Assembly: GCA_024233395.1 (NCBI GenBank)
Contig: JACKPR010000002.1
Span: 310,001-374,000 of the forward strand
Length of the DNA stretch: 64,000 nucleotides
Direction of reading: 5' to 3'
Source: Chlamydiales bacterium
GTDB taxonomy: Bacteria; Chlamydiota; Chlamydiia; Chlamydiales; Simkaniaceae
Shown here: positions 51,827-61,144 of the stretch, one piece after another
Layout: every line of letters starts with the position of its first letter
How positions within the stretch are numbered: the first letter of the stretch is position 1
Made by a program: the position numbers and the translations under genes
The notes under the pieces: model-generated
Database searches by the model: none
The model's input: the letters and a program-made list of their open reading frames with translations, nothing else
Told to the model about the DNA's origin: nothing

Positions 51827-52130
51827 AGGGTTATTTGATTTCTTGAATTTTTGAGCAGATTTTTTCCATTTTTTGAGGATATTGTCCATAAGATAAAGAT
51901 TCAAAAAAAAGGGAAAAAAGATGCCAAAAAGGCTGGAGTAAATTCATAATATGATCTCGAACAATACAAAACTTATTTCTAACACGAACATATCTCGATA
52001 ATCAATTTTATTATCATTCAATTTTGAAACTTTTTATTCTGATAGATTTCTAATCGAATCAATGATTTCACTAGACATAATCGTCTCTGGCAAGTATGAT
52101 ATTTTTTTAAAATAAAGGATTAGACAACCC
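51827..52130. other. intergenic region between purA and secDF
   Basis: About 300 AT-rich bases between divergent genes. A TATGAT at 52097-52102 (CAAGTATGATATTTT) is the best -10 candidate for secDF, with AAAGGA as ribosome site. Nothing else is recognised. Confidence 0.45.
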
Positions 52131-55100
52131 ATGGAAAAACAGAAAAGATGGCAATTTGTTCTTATTGCAGTTGTAGTAATACTCACACTTTATAATATCC
52201 TCCCAACTGTTCTATTCTATTCAAAGCCCCTCAATGAACCGATCACTGAAAGCCGTGCTACAACTGTCGCTCAAGGAGCCATAAACCGTGTCAATGCCTT
52301 AGAAAATGAATCTTTAAGCTGGCTAAAATCCTATAACAAACTTCTTGGGACAAAGCCATCTTCGATTACACTTGATTCTGACAATCCTGAAATTATCCAT
52401 ATAAGATATGAAAATGAAAAAGATGCTGAGCGAATGAAAAGCCATCTTCCTCGTGCAGGCTCTTTAATTCCATTTGTCCCTGCACAACTCTCTCTGATCC
52501 CTAATGAAAAAGGACAAAGCTCAACAATCGTTACGATTCAAAGAAAAATTCCTATCCACTTTGATGGATCGAAAATCAATGAATATTTCAGTTTCACCGA
52601 AAAGAGAGATAGCGAAGGAAGGATCTCTCCCCTTTATCATCAAATAGTGGACGATCGACTCGTTCAACTCGGTCTTGCAGTTGGAGGAATCAGTGAAAAC
52701 GCTCAATACCTTGAAACCGCACTTCACCATCAAGGAAATCCACGAGCCGGTGAATTCCTTCAAATTTTAGCTCAAAACATTTTAACCTACGCTAAGGTTT
52801 TTGGAGAAAACTCTTCGATTGCTAAACGCTACTATTCGACCATTACACAAGGTCCTATGGAAAATAAACGCGCGGCTGTTGAACAACTCATTGGTAGTCT
52901 AGAGAGTTACCGCGACCAAATCAAACTTCAGAGAATCGCTCTTCAAGATGCAGAAAGTGCAAAACGAGAAAAAGGAGGCTTTCTTGAGGCAAATGAACAA
53001 CAACAACTCGACTATTACAAATCCCGTGAAGAACGCCTAAGTACTGCTATCGGAATTATTAGAAGGCAAACTGCTGCCTTTAGCAGTAGTGCTACTCCTT
53101 GGACATATACTCTGTTAAAACAAGACCTTTCACTTGCTGGCAAGAAAAATGAAGCTATAGAAACCCTTCCTGTAGGTGGTAGAAGCCCGTTAGTTAAAGC
53201 CATTAATATTGACTGGAACAACGAGCAAATTTCATTAGAACTTCATGAGGACATCCTCAGCTATAAGAAAGAAATCGAAAGATCAAAATCCTACCTAAAT
53301 GACCAACTTGATCAACTCATCTATAATGAAGTGGCAAGAATTGCGAGAGAAACAGGAGAAAAGCTAACTCCCTATCAAAATACCTTCGCAATTGAACTCA
53401 ACGATTTAACAAATAGCCAAAGCCTTCTTGTAATGGATTTAGGAGCCGTTGCAAAAACGCAAGCAGAAGAACTCTTTCATCTGATTCGAACACAATGGAA
53501 CCCTTCCCATCCCGATCTAAAGAGAAGTTCTTTTCCAATCTATGATTATCAAACCTATGTAAAACTTCCTCTCCATCAGCAAAAAATTGGGCTCGTTGTT
53601 TATGCTCCAGCTGAGTTTGAAACCGAACCTCCTGCTGGATTTAGAAACAACTCTGTCTATATTATTGCTAAGGGAATGCAAGAAATACTGAATAAGCTCG
53701 AAGAAAACCGCAATTCTCCTCAAGCAAAAGCCTTTATCGAAGACTTTTCAGAACTTCGTGTTTTACTCCAGAACAATGGATTCAGCGGATACCCAGGAAC
53801 AACTTACCCTTTAGGTGGAAACTTTGCAAAAGACTTCATTTTTGAAGCTGAAGACTTTTACCACAATATCATTAGTGCTACTCGCGAAGACTTTACCGTT
53901 CATGGAACACGCAAATTTGCAACACTTGAATTTACTAACGTAGAACAACGGATTTTAGCTTTAAATCGGATCGAAACAAAAATGCATGAAGATTTATTAA
54001 AGTGGCGCGATGAATATCAAGCTGCTCAAGTAAAAGAAGAGCTTCACGCAAAGTATGATATCCCTGCACCAACAAAAAATCCCCTGTGGAGCAACTTAGC
54101 TTTAAGTGCCCGTAAGTATTTCCGTGGTGATGAGAGAAAAATTCTTCATTGGGGACTTGATCTTTCTGGAGGTAAAACGGTTCAGATTCAACTCCGAGAT
54201 TCCAATAATAAAATCGTCACGAATGATGCTGATATTAAACAAGGAATCGACGAACTCTATAATCGCGTCAATAAAATGGGAGTTTCAGAAGTTTCGATTA
54301 GACAAGAGGGATCGAATATTACGTTAGACTTTCCAAGTGCACAAGGGCTTTCTGCCGCAGATCTTGTCAAAGCATCTTCGATGTATTTCCATATTGTGAA
54401 TGAAAAATTCTCAACGTATAACACTGAACTTGCGCCTGTGATTCATCAATTCTTACAAGATATTTGGAATGAAGCTGTTGTCACAAACAGAAAAGATATC
54501 GATAGTATCAACCAAATCGCATGGAAGCATCTCTATGGAGATACTTTAGATACCGAAATGGCACAACCTGTCAGCGAAGCAGCAAAAACACTTTATAATC
54601 AGGGCCTCCGCCTTGCAAATCCTAATGACACTGTGACCAATAGCACTTTTAATGACTCTGTTTCGAAGCTTGCAATTTTCCGCGGTGATAATTATGCCGA
54701 TTGGCAAGGGCAAACCCATCCTCTATTAGTGGTGATGAAAAACTATGCTTTAGAAGGTGCTAATCTAACAGATGTCCATGCTTCCTATGATCCAACAAGA
54801 GGAAATTTCTTAGCCTTTAATGTAAAAGGATCTCAAACACTCTCCGATGGACAAAAAATTAATCCAAGAAACGATCTCTACAACTGGACTGCTCCCTTTT
54901 CAAAAGAGAAGGTTCAAGGAACGCCTCTAGATAAATTTTCACGTGGAGAAGGATGGCGAATGGCTGTTATTCTCAATGGCTCTATTGTCAATACTGCAAC
55001 TGTTTCTTCTCCTTTGAAAGATAATGTCTCCATTTCTGGTAGCTTCACGCAAAGAGAAGCAAACCGACTTGAAGCTGATCTAAAAGCTGGTTCTTTAAGT

Positions 55101-56687
55101 TTTGCTCCACATATCCTCTCCGAGAAAAACGTCAGCCCAGAGCTGGGACTTAAAGATCGAACAATGGGAATCTTAGCGACAATTATCGCTCTAGTTTTAG
55201 TGATTTTTATTATGGTCGGGTACTACCGATTTGCAGGGGTGATTGCCTCTATCGCAGTTCTTGTGAACCTCTTGATCATTTGGGCAACACTTGTCAATAT
55301 CTCTGCAACCGTCACTCTTGCTGGAATTGCAGGGATTATATTAACTGTCGGGATGGCTGTTGACGCTAATGTTCTTGTCTTTGAAAGAATTCGAGAAGAG
55401 TTTGCAGTATCAGGAAGAATTGCTTCTGCTGTACATGCAGGTTATCGCAAAGCTTTCTCAGCAATTATTGACTCGAATATTACAACGATTATTGCCGCAC
55501 TTATCCTTCTTCAATTCGACTCAGGTCCTATTAAGGGCTTTGCTGTCACATTGATTATCGGGATTGTCTCTTCAATGTTTACAGCCCTTTTCATGACCCG
55601 TTATTTCTTTGCCGGTTGGGTTCAAAACCCAAAAAATAAGGCTCTTAAAATGGCAAACCTTATCAAAAAGACGCACTTTAATTTCCTTAAGTATGGAAAG
55701 GTAAGTCTTTATAGTTCCATTGCCATTATCCTTGTTGGTGGATACCTCTTAGTTTCTGAAAGAAGCTCCATGCTAGGAATGGATTTCACGGGTGGCTACT
55801 CTGTTGCTCTTGAAGTTGAGGCAAAAACAGAAGAGGATTACCAGAAAAAAGTTGAAGAGGCCTTAATTGCTGCAGGTGCAACCGCACAAGATGTTCAAGT
55901 ACGCGCTCTATCACCTTCTAACAATATAAAAATCCTTCTTGGAAGAAGTCTCGATCAAATGGGACGTCCTTTTGAAAATATGCCGCTTGAGACAGAGAAT
56001 AAAGATGTCTCATTCCAATATCAAAATAATCCTAGACTTGTGTGGGTGGTTAATGCACTTGAGAATGGTGGGTTAGAATTAACGCCTCAATCCTTAAAGA
56101 CATTAGATACACATTGGACAAGTATTAGTGGACAAATGTCAAATGCGATGCGTAATAATGCTGTGATTGGCCTTGCCGTTGCTCTATTATGTATCCTTAT
56201 TTACATTACATTCCGCTTTGAGTTCAAGTATGCAATCAGTGCAACGCTTGGCCTTGCTATTGATGTTGGAATTACCGTTGCCTTTATGAGTATTCTTCAT
56301 ACAATTGGAACACCCATTCAGATCGATCTCAATACAATTGCTGCAATCATGACAATCATCGGATACTCTTTGAATGATACGATCATTATCTTTGATCGCA
56401 TCCGTGAAGATCTAAAACACATGAGAAAGCACTCCTTTAAAGATGTCGTCAACCATGCTCTTAATGTGACACTCAGCCGAACTGTCATGACCTCTGGAAC
56501 AACATTGGTTGTTCTTCTTGCTCTTCTCTTCTTAGGAGGAAGTGCGATTTTCGGTCTCTCACTAGTCATGGTTATTGGTGTAATCTTTGGTACCTTCTCT
56601 TCACTTTATGTGGCAGCTCCCCTTCTTCTATTCTTCCATAGAAAGGAAAAGGCAAAAGCTGAAAAAGTGGCGCTGCACGAAAATTAA
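52131..56687 (+). CDS. secDF: fused protein-export subunits SecD-SecF
   Basis: Proton-driven auxiliary pump of the Sec translocon. The 1,518-residue protein starts with one transmembrane helix, then a very long periplasmic part (about 40-1000) that includes a chlamydia-type extension before the P1 region (GGKTVQIQLRDSNN). The SecD transmembrane block includes TVGMAVDANVLVFERIREEF; SecF follows, with DFTGGYSVALEVEAKTEEDY and the helix block ending IIGYSLNDTIIIFDRIREDL. In C. trachomatis secD and secF are likewise fused (CT448). A hairpin overlapping its stop codon precedes recJ. Confidence 0.97.
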   Translation: MEKQKRWQFVLIAVVVILTLYNILPTVLFYSKPLNEPITESRATTVAQGAINRVNALENESLSWLKSYNKLLGTKPSSITLDSDNPEIIHIRYENEKDAERMKSHLPRAGSLIPFVPAQLSLIPNEKGQSSTIVTIQRKIPIHFDGSKINEYFSFTEKRDSEGRISPLYHQIVDDRLVQLGLAVGGISENAQYLETALHHQGNPRAGEFLQILAQNILTYAKVFGENSSIAKRYYSTITQGPMENKRAAVEQLIGSLESYRDQIKLQRIALQDAESAKREKGGFLEANEQQQLDYYKSREERLSTAIGIIRRQTAAFSSSATPWTYTLLKQDLSLAGKKNEAIETLPVGGRSPLVKAINIDWNNEQISLELHEDILSYKKEIERSKSYLNDQLDQLIYNEVARIARETGEKLTPYQNTFAIELNDLTNSQSLLVMDLGAVAKTQAEELFHLIRTQWNPSHPDLKRSSFPIYDYQTYVKLPLHQQKIGLVVYAPAEFETEPPAGFRNNSVYIIAKGMQEILNKLEENRNSPQAKAFIEDFSELRVLLQNNGFSGYPGTTYPLGGNFAKDFIFEAEDFYHNIISATREDFTVHGTRKFATLEFTNVEQRILALNRIETKMHEDLLKWRDEYQAAQVKEELHAKYDIPAPTKNPLWSNLALSARKYFRGDERKILHWGLDLSGGKTVQIQLRDSNNKIVTNDADIKQGIDELYNRVNKMGVSEVSIRQEGSNITLDFPSAQGLSAADLVKASSMYFHIVNEKFSTYNTELAPVIHQFLQDIWNEAVVTNRKDIDSINQIAWKHLYGDTLDTEMAQPVSEAAKTLYNQGLRLANPNDTVTNSTFNDSVSKLAIFRGDNYADWQGQTHPLLVVMKNYALEGANLTDVHASYDPTRGNFLAFNVKGSQTLSDGQKINPRNDLYNWTAPFSKEKVQGTPLDKFSRGEGWRMAVILNGSIVNTATVSSPLKDNVSISGSFTQREANRLEADLKAGSLSFAPHILSEKNVSPELGLKDRTMGILATIIALVLVIFIMVGYYRFAGVIASIAVLVNLLIIWATLVNISATVTLAGIAGIILTVGMAVDANVLVFERIREEFAVSGRIASAVHAGYRKAFSAIIDSNITTIIAALILLQFDSGPIKGFAVTLIIGIVSSMFTALFMTRYFFAGWVQNPKNKALKMANLIKKTHFNFLKYGKVSLYSSIAIILVGGYLLVSERSSMLGMDFTGGYSVALEVEAKTEEDYQKKVEEALIAAGATAQDVQVRALSPSNNIKILLGRSLDQMGRPFENMPLETENKDVSFQYQNNPRLVWVVNALENGGLELTPQSLKTLDTHWTSISGQMSNAMRNNAVIGLAVALLCILIYITFRFEFKYAISATLGLAIDVGITVAFMSILHTIGTPIQIDLNTIAAIMTIIGYSLNDTIIIFDRIREDLKHMRKHSFKDVVNHALNVTLSRTVMTSGTTLVVLLALLFLGGSAIFGLSLVMVIGVIFGTFSSLYVAAPLLLFFHRKEKAKAEKVALHEN

Positions 56688-56706
56688 CGTAGCTTTGCTA
56701 CGTTAA
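56684..56706 (+). terminator. hairpin at the secDF stop codon
   Basis: TTAACGTAGC and GCTACGTTAA are perfect 10-bp arms around TTT; the first arm contains the TAA stop of secDF. There is no long U-tract, so it may be a weak terminator or a stabilising mRNA end before recJ. Confidence 0.5.
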
Positions 56707-56747
56707 TCGTGATAAAGTTTATTTAATTAAAAGAAGAGAATTTTCAT

Positions 56748-58574
56748 TTGAACGAGGATGAAGAAGAAACGCAGAACCTTTTATGGGTTTATCCGAATCG
56801 AAAGGAAGATTGGAAAAAATCAATTGTCGATGAATTTAATATTCATCCAGTAACTGCTCAAGTCCTCGTTTCTAGAGGGTTTTCCTCCTTTGAAGAAATC
56901 TATAATTTCCTCTATGCCAAGCTTCCAAATCTTCATTCCCCTGATCTGATGTCAGAAATGAACCATGCTGTTGATCGGATCATTCAAGCTCTCCAGAAAA
57001 ACGAAACGATTCTTATTTATGGAGATAATGATGTTGATGGGATTACCGGAACTACCCTTCTTGTTGAGTTTATTCGACTAATTGGAGGAAACGCCTATTA
57101 CTATGTCCCACATCGAACTTCAACAACCCCTTCAATCATTACAGATGCTCTAGAATATGCTTTTGAAAAAGATTGCTCTCTTCTCATTACTGTAGACTGT
57201 GGGATCACTGCAGCGAATGAAATTAAAGAAGTCGTTAAAAGAAAAATCGATGTCATCATTTCTGATCACCATGAGCCTACAGATAAGATTCCCCATTGCA
57301 TTGCAACGCTGAACCCAAAACTGATCAATAGCACCTATCCCAACCGAGATCTTACAGGAGTGGGTGTCGCCTTTAAACTTGCTCATGCATTGACCAATGA
57401 ATTGGTTTCCACAGGAAAAATCCGTTCGACAGATATTGATCTAAAACGGTTTTTAGACTTAGTCGCATTAGGAACCATCGCAGATATGGGAATTTTAATG
57501 GGAGAAAACCGTGTTCTTGTTCGCTATGGCCTCAGACAATTTGCTATGACAAAACGAGTGGGTCTCTTGAAATTAATGGATATCTGCGAAGTCAAACCTC
57601 AAGAAATTAACACCTCTGATATCGCTTCAAAAATAGCTCCAAGACTCAACAGTTTAGGAAGAATCGCCGATCCTCAAAAAGGGGTTGAGCTCATGTTAAT
57701 GCATGATTCTGTAAGCGCTACTCACCTTGCTAAAGAACTCGATGATAATAATAGTAAAAGACAACAAATCGAAAGACGCGATTCAGAAGATGTTGAAGCT
57801 TATATTCAAGCTCATCCTCAAATTTTAAAACAAAAAGCTATTGTTCTTCACTCCGATAAGTGGCACCCTGGAATCATCCCGATTATTTCTGCTCGCCTTT
57901 CAAAACAATATAACCGCCCAACTTTGATTATTGCTGTTGAAGGAGGCATTGGAAAGGGATCTATTCGAACAATCCCTGAGTTCCCCATCCTTTCTGGCCT
58001 TCATCAACAATCAGATCTTCTCATTAACTTTGGTGGGCATGATTATGCAGCAGGTCTCATGATCAAAGAGGAAAACATTCTGCAATTTAAAAAGCGGTTT
58101 ATACAACAAGCAAACAAAGTGTTGAAAAACGAAGATATCATTCCAAAACTACAACTTGACGCAAGAGTAGAATTTGAAGATTTAACCTTTGAATTTCTGG
58201 ACTCCATGCAACTCCTCGAGCCCTATGGAACGGGAAATCCCCCTCCCATTCTTTATACAGATGTTGTTCAAACCTGGCCTCCAAAAATTGTGGGCAAAAC
58301 ACATTTGAAACTCTATCTCGAGCAAAAGGATCGCATGCTAGAAGGAATAGGCTTTGGCTTGAGTGAGCACCGTAGCAAACTCGCGAAAAAAAATCTCGAT
58401 CTTCAAATTGCTTTTACTCCTCATGTAAATATTTTCCTCAACAAATCAAGTATCCAACTTCTTGTCAAAGACTTCAAAATCAAATTGAAAAAATTGTCTT
58501 TGGGGGAAGCGGTCTTACACGGATTGATGGGTGTGTCACTTTTGTTCCATTTTCCGCTCCTGGCGATAAAGTGA
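56748..58574 (+). CDS. recJ: single-stranded-DNA-specific exonuclease RecJ, with overprinted C-terminus
   Basis: DHH-family 5'-3' exonuclease for recombination repair. The frame opens with TTG at 56748; no in-frame ATG precedes the conserved VYPNRKEDWKKSIVDEFNIH. Motifs: IYGDNDVDGITGTTLLVEFI (DHH I), LITVDCGI, ISDHHEP (DHH signature), and DHHA1 NFGGHDYAAGLMI. After the OB domain, at about residue 580 (LLVKDFKIK), the last 29 residues have no family resemblance and are encoded over the TRAM domain of the next gene in a different frame. The stop overlaps the canonical-start version of rlmD by four bases. Confidence 0.93.
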   Translation: MNEDEEETQNLLWVYPNRKEDWKKSIVDEFNIHPVTAQVLVSRGFSSFEEIYNFLYAKLPNLHSPDLMSEMNHAVDRIIQALQKNETILIYGDNDVDGITGTTLLVEFIRLIGGNAYYYVPHRTSTTPSIITDALEYAFEKDCSLLITVDCGITAANEIKEVVKRKIDVIISDHHEPTDKIPHCIATLNPKLINSTYPNRDLTGVGVAFKLAHALTNELVSTGKIRSTDIDLKRFLDLVALGTIADMGILMGENRVLVRYGLRQFAMTKRVGLLKLMDICEVKPQEINTSDIASKIAPRLNSLGRIADPQKGVELMLMHDSVSATHLAKELDDNNSKRQQIERRDSEDVEAYIQAHPQILKQKAIVLHSDKWHPGIIPIISARLSKQYNRPTLIIAVEGGIGKGSIRTIPEFPILSGLHQQSDLLINFGGHDYAAGLMIKEENILQFKKRFIQQANKVLKNEDIIPKLQLDARVEFEDLTFEFLDSMQLLEPYGTGNPPPILYTDVVQTWPPKIVGKTHLKLYLEQKDRMLEGIGFGLSEHRSKLAKKNLDLQIAFTPHVNIFLNKSSIQLLVKDFKIKLKKLSLGEAVLHGLMGVSLLFHFPLLAIK

Positions 58575-59626
58575 CCCTTCAAATCACTCAAAAGAAAAAG
58601 CACTATCAAACTGCAGAAATCAAAGCTCTCGATAAAAAAGGTCCTGAGAGAGTCTCACCCAAATGTCCCCATTATGAATCTTGTGGCGGCTGCCATCTTC
58701 AGCATCTTTCCTACAAAGGACAATTGGAAGCAAAACAAAGCTTTATTCAAGAAGCCCTTTTTATTGATGAAGTTCCCATTACTCCTTCCCCTCAAGAGTG
58801 GAATTACCGCTCTCATATCCGACTGAATTTAGCAAAGGAGGGAGAGGGCTTTAAAATGGGTTACATCGGCCTAGATAACCGCTCTTTCATCGAACCAACA
58901 GTTTGCCCCCTTTTTTCCGAAGACCCCACCTTTTTTTCTTTGGTAAAAGAGGCTCTTCTTACTCTACCCAATCAGGGAATCAAATCAGCTTCTTTTAGGA
59001 TCTTTAAGGTAGAGGGTAAAATCTACCTCGCTTTTTCAACCTTTCCCAACCTTCCTAAAACCCTCATCAAGTTTCCTTTTAGTGAGGGAACTGCTTATAA
59101 ATCTCCTGGAAAAGAAAAACTTCTTGGAAAATTCCCTTTTGCTCCCTATGGCTTTATGCAAAGCAATGCCCCTGTCACAAAAAAGATTCATGAAACCCTT
59201 ATCGAATGGGTAGGATCTCATCCAAAAAAAATTCTCGATCTCTACTGCGGTGCTGGAGCCACTTCGCTCCTCCTTGCTCAAAAGGGACATGAAGTCGTAG
59301 GCGTAGAAGCAAACCGCTTTCTTCTTCCTTCATCAAACGAGGTAAAATTCATTTGTTCAAAAGTTGAAACAGCTCTGCCAAAACTTCTAAAAACTTTTAC
59401 CCCAGATCTCATTATTGTTAATCCTCCTCGCTCAGGCCTTTCCAAAGAGATCCCTCCTCTTTTAAAAGCCGAAACCCTTCTTTATCTTTCGTGTATGCCT
59501 TCTACTCTTGCCCGAGATATTCAAAGACTCAACTCACGCTACTCTTTAGAAAACGTTCATGCTTTTGATATGTTTCCTCAAACAACCCATGTTGAAACAT
59601 TGGTTAGACTGATGAAAAATAGATAG
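58571..59626 (+). CDS. rlmD: RlmD-type 23S rRNA (uracil-5-)-methyltransferase; true coding begins upstream
   Basis: TrmA/RlmD family m5U methyltransferase. From GTG 58571 the protein has 351 residues: an iron-sulfur cluster set Cys32, Cys38, Cys41 (CPHYESCGGCHLQH) and Cys112; SAM motif ILDLYCGAGATSLLL (221-235); VNPPRSGLS; and catalytic Cys308 in LSCMPSTLARDI. Reading the same frame upstream (58484-58570) gives IEKIVFGGSGLTRIDGCVTF then VPFSAPGDK, an unmistakable TRAM domain. This upstream stretch has no ATG, GTG or TTG, and lies within recJ in the -1 frame relative to recJ. So the gene must start at an unusual codon (ATT 58484?), be expressed by frameshift from recJ, or be damaged; see findings. 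Confidence 0.9.
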   Translation: MTLQITQKKKHYQTAEIKALDKKGPERVSPKCPHYESCGGCHLQHLSYKGQLEAKQSFIQEALFIDEVPITPSPQEWNYRSHIRLNLAKEGEGFKMGYIGLDNRSFIEPTVCPLFSEDPTFFSLVKEALLTLPNQGIKSASFRIFKVEGKIYLAFSTFPNLPKTLIKFPFSEGTAYKSPGKEKLLGKFPFAPYGFMQSNAPVTKKIHETLIEWVGSHPKKILDLYCGAGATSLLLAQKGHEVVGVEANRFLLPSSNEVKFICSKVETALPKLLKTFTPDLIIVNPPRSGLSKEIPPLLKAETLLYLSCMPSTLARDIQRLNSRYSLENVHAFDMFPQTTHVETLVRLMKNR

Positions 59627-59682
59627 GTATTGCTCATTAAAGATTTCCTTGTTAAATTTTTACTTTTAACCTGGAGTTAAAG

Positions 59683-60261
59683 ATGAAACTTTCTATTATT
59701 CTTCCCTTTCTCTTGTTGTTTTCTGGATTATTTGCTAATCATGATAATCTTCCACCCAGTGCATTAAAAATAGTCGATTATAAGTTGGACCAAACAAAAT
59801 ACGCCCCCTTTTGCACGGCCGATATTGTTCTAGAAAATGGTTCTCATTGGAAAGGCTATTTTCACAGCTACTATAAAAGTAACCTAGACGAATGGAGAGT
59901 TGGGGATTCCATTCAAATCCATAAACATAGGTGCTTACATTATTCTCTTAAAAACCTCAACCGTCCTGGTACGGCTTATCATTGTTTTAACCTAGATCTA
60001 TCTACTGAAAACAGATTTCCTAAAGTAGAGGCTATCGAGGATAATGGCTATCTACTCATTTTGAGCGATGGTTCTCATTGGTCTGTTGGTTATTTGAGTG
60101 GATGGTATTTGGACGCATGGGGAATAGGCGATAGGGTGATTGTAACCCCTTGGGAAACATCCTTTGGCACGACTCATGCTCTATACAATATTGATTTAGA
60201 ATCATACTTCTATATCAATGCCGCTCAAATGAACTCTATAGATGTAGCATCTGATTCTTAA
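59683..60261 (+). CDS. secreted protein with two tandem repeats, function unknown
   Basis: 192 residues with a signal peptide (MKLSIILPFLLLFSGLFA cut before NHDN). The mature protein has two related units: residues 46-105 (LENGSHWKGYF, DEWRVGDSIQI, ending FNLDLS) and 124-173 (LSDGSHWSVGYL, DAWGIGDRVIV, ending YNIDLE). Shared features are GSHW, a D-x-W-x-x-G-D turn and a final N-I/L-D. Each unit is about 50-60 residues and looks like a small beta domain. A strong bidirectional terminator follows. No known family is recognised; the export signal and Cys pair (Cys44, Cys84 and Cys101) suggest an envelope or released protein. Confidence 0.75.
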   Translation: MKLSIILPFLLLFSGLFANHDNLPPSALKIVDYKLDQTKYAPFCTADIVLENGSHWKGYFHSYYKSNLDEWRVGDSIQIHKHRCLHYSLKNLNRPGTAYHCFNLDLSTENRFPKVEAIEDNGYLLILSDGSHWSVGYLSGWYLDAWGIGDRVIVTPWETSFGTTHALYNIDLESYFYINAAQMNSIDVASDS

Positions 60262-60264
60262 CAT

Positions 60265-60303
60265 AAAAAAAATCTCAAACTGTGGTCAGCTTGAGATTTT
60301 TTT
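60265..60303. terminator. bidirectional rho-independent terminator
   Basis: AAAAAATCTCAA and TTGAGATTTTTT arms, extended by CTG/CAG around TGGT, with T-runs on both sides. It lies four bases past the stop of the secreted repeat protein and between it and the convergent euo gene. Confidence 0.92.
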
Positions 60304-60340
60304 CTTTGGAGTGTTGGAGGCTATTGCTAGCGTATCCGAA

Positions 60341-60377
60341 TCCAAAAAGAAGGTTCACCTCTCATTCTTTTTTGGAA
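60341..60377 (-). terminator. weak hairpin downstream of euo
   Basis: TCCAAAAAGAA and TTCTTTTTTGGA (one extra T) can pair around GGTTCACCTCTCA. It lies just past the euo stop on the minus strand. It could cooperate with the stronger hairpin at 60265-60303 as the euo terminator. Confidence 0.4.
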
Positions 60378-60396
60378 TCGCTTTGTTTGCGATCAA

Positions 60397-60831
60397 TTAC
60401 ATCGCTTCAGTTTCAGAGCTTCTGCTCAGGTATTTTTCCTGATACTCTTTCACATCATCAATGTGGATGACCCATGCAGCTCCCTTACGGCTGGCTTTTA
60501 GTACGCCAATACGAGTTGCATAATAGATTTTCTGCGCAGGAACGCCGAGCATCTTAGCAACTTGGTTGACAGAGTAAAAACCTTTGTCGTTATTAAAGAG
60601 CAACTCGCCATCAAAAGTAGACTTTGTTCTAGAATACTTATTGCGACGATATTCTTCTAAGTCATCTAAATCAATTGTCCAACGAGTCGAGTCCTTACGT
60701 GCTTTTAGCTTGTTTTGCTTAATCGCAACATAAATGGCTTGTCTCGTTACACCATTGATACGGGCTGCTTCAGTAATTGAAACAACCTTTCTTGGAGAAT
60801 CTAGATCTCCATTGTTATTTTCCATATCCAT
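60397..60831 (-). CDS. euo: EUO, chlamydial late-gene repressor
   Basis: EUO is the early-expressed DNA-binding protein that represses late (infectious-form) promoters in Chlamydia. Start at ATG 60831 with GAGGAGG six bases upstream; the longer frame adds a non-homologous N-terminus. 144 residues. SITEAARINGVTRQAIYVAI and GFYSVNQVAKMLGVPAQKIY match EUO closely, as does KGAAWVIHIDDVKEY. Two homologous units fill the protein: residues 16-68 and 85-137, each an excisionase/MerR-like winged HTH followed by a W-x-I-D-D-x-x-E-Y-x-x-x-Y-S/L-S-R end. It lacks the longer C-terminal tail of Chlamydiaceae EUO. It sits near recJ and gltX, as in C. trachomatis (CT446). Confidence 0.95.
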   Translation of the reverse strand: MDMENNNGDLDSPRKVVSITEAARINGVTRQAIYVAIKQNKLKARKDSTRWTIDLDDLEEYRRNKYSRTKSTFDGELLFNNDKGFYSVNQVAKMLGVPAQKIYYATRIGVLKASRKGAAWVIHIDDVKEYQEKYLSRSSETEAM

Positions 60832-60914
60832 GTGTATCCTCCTCAATCCAAAATAACAGCTAAGATCAAGAATCGGAGACGAAGTAATCCAATAATTCGC
60901 CAAAAATTCCCGAT

Positions 60915-60933
60915 TATTAACACTTTGTTAATA
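60915..60933. promoter_or_regulatory. dyad upstream of euo
   Basis: TATTAAC and GTTAATA arms around ACTTT lie about 85 bases before the euo ATG in the divergent region with tsp. It is a candidate operator, possibly for EUO autoregulation; the rest of 60832-61144 is AT-rich with no other feature beyond probable promoters. For tsp, TTGGAC at 61075-61080 with TAAGAT 19 bases downstream is the best candidate. Confidence 0.4.
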
Positions 60934-61144
60934 TTTCTTAGTCTTAGGTATACTATTATTGCAAAAAATTGAGTTGAAATCAATCTATTTCTCTTTACTT
61001 TTTCGCAAAATTTTGATTTAGATAGGATTAAAGCAAAAATTATATTTGCCTATATAAGAAATTTTTGATTAAGAGTTGGACTTAAACCCTTGATTTGCTG
61101 TAAGATAAAGACAGAAAAATCTCCCGCAAAAAGGAACTGATTAA

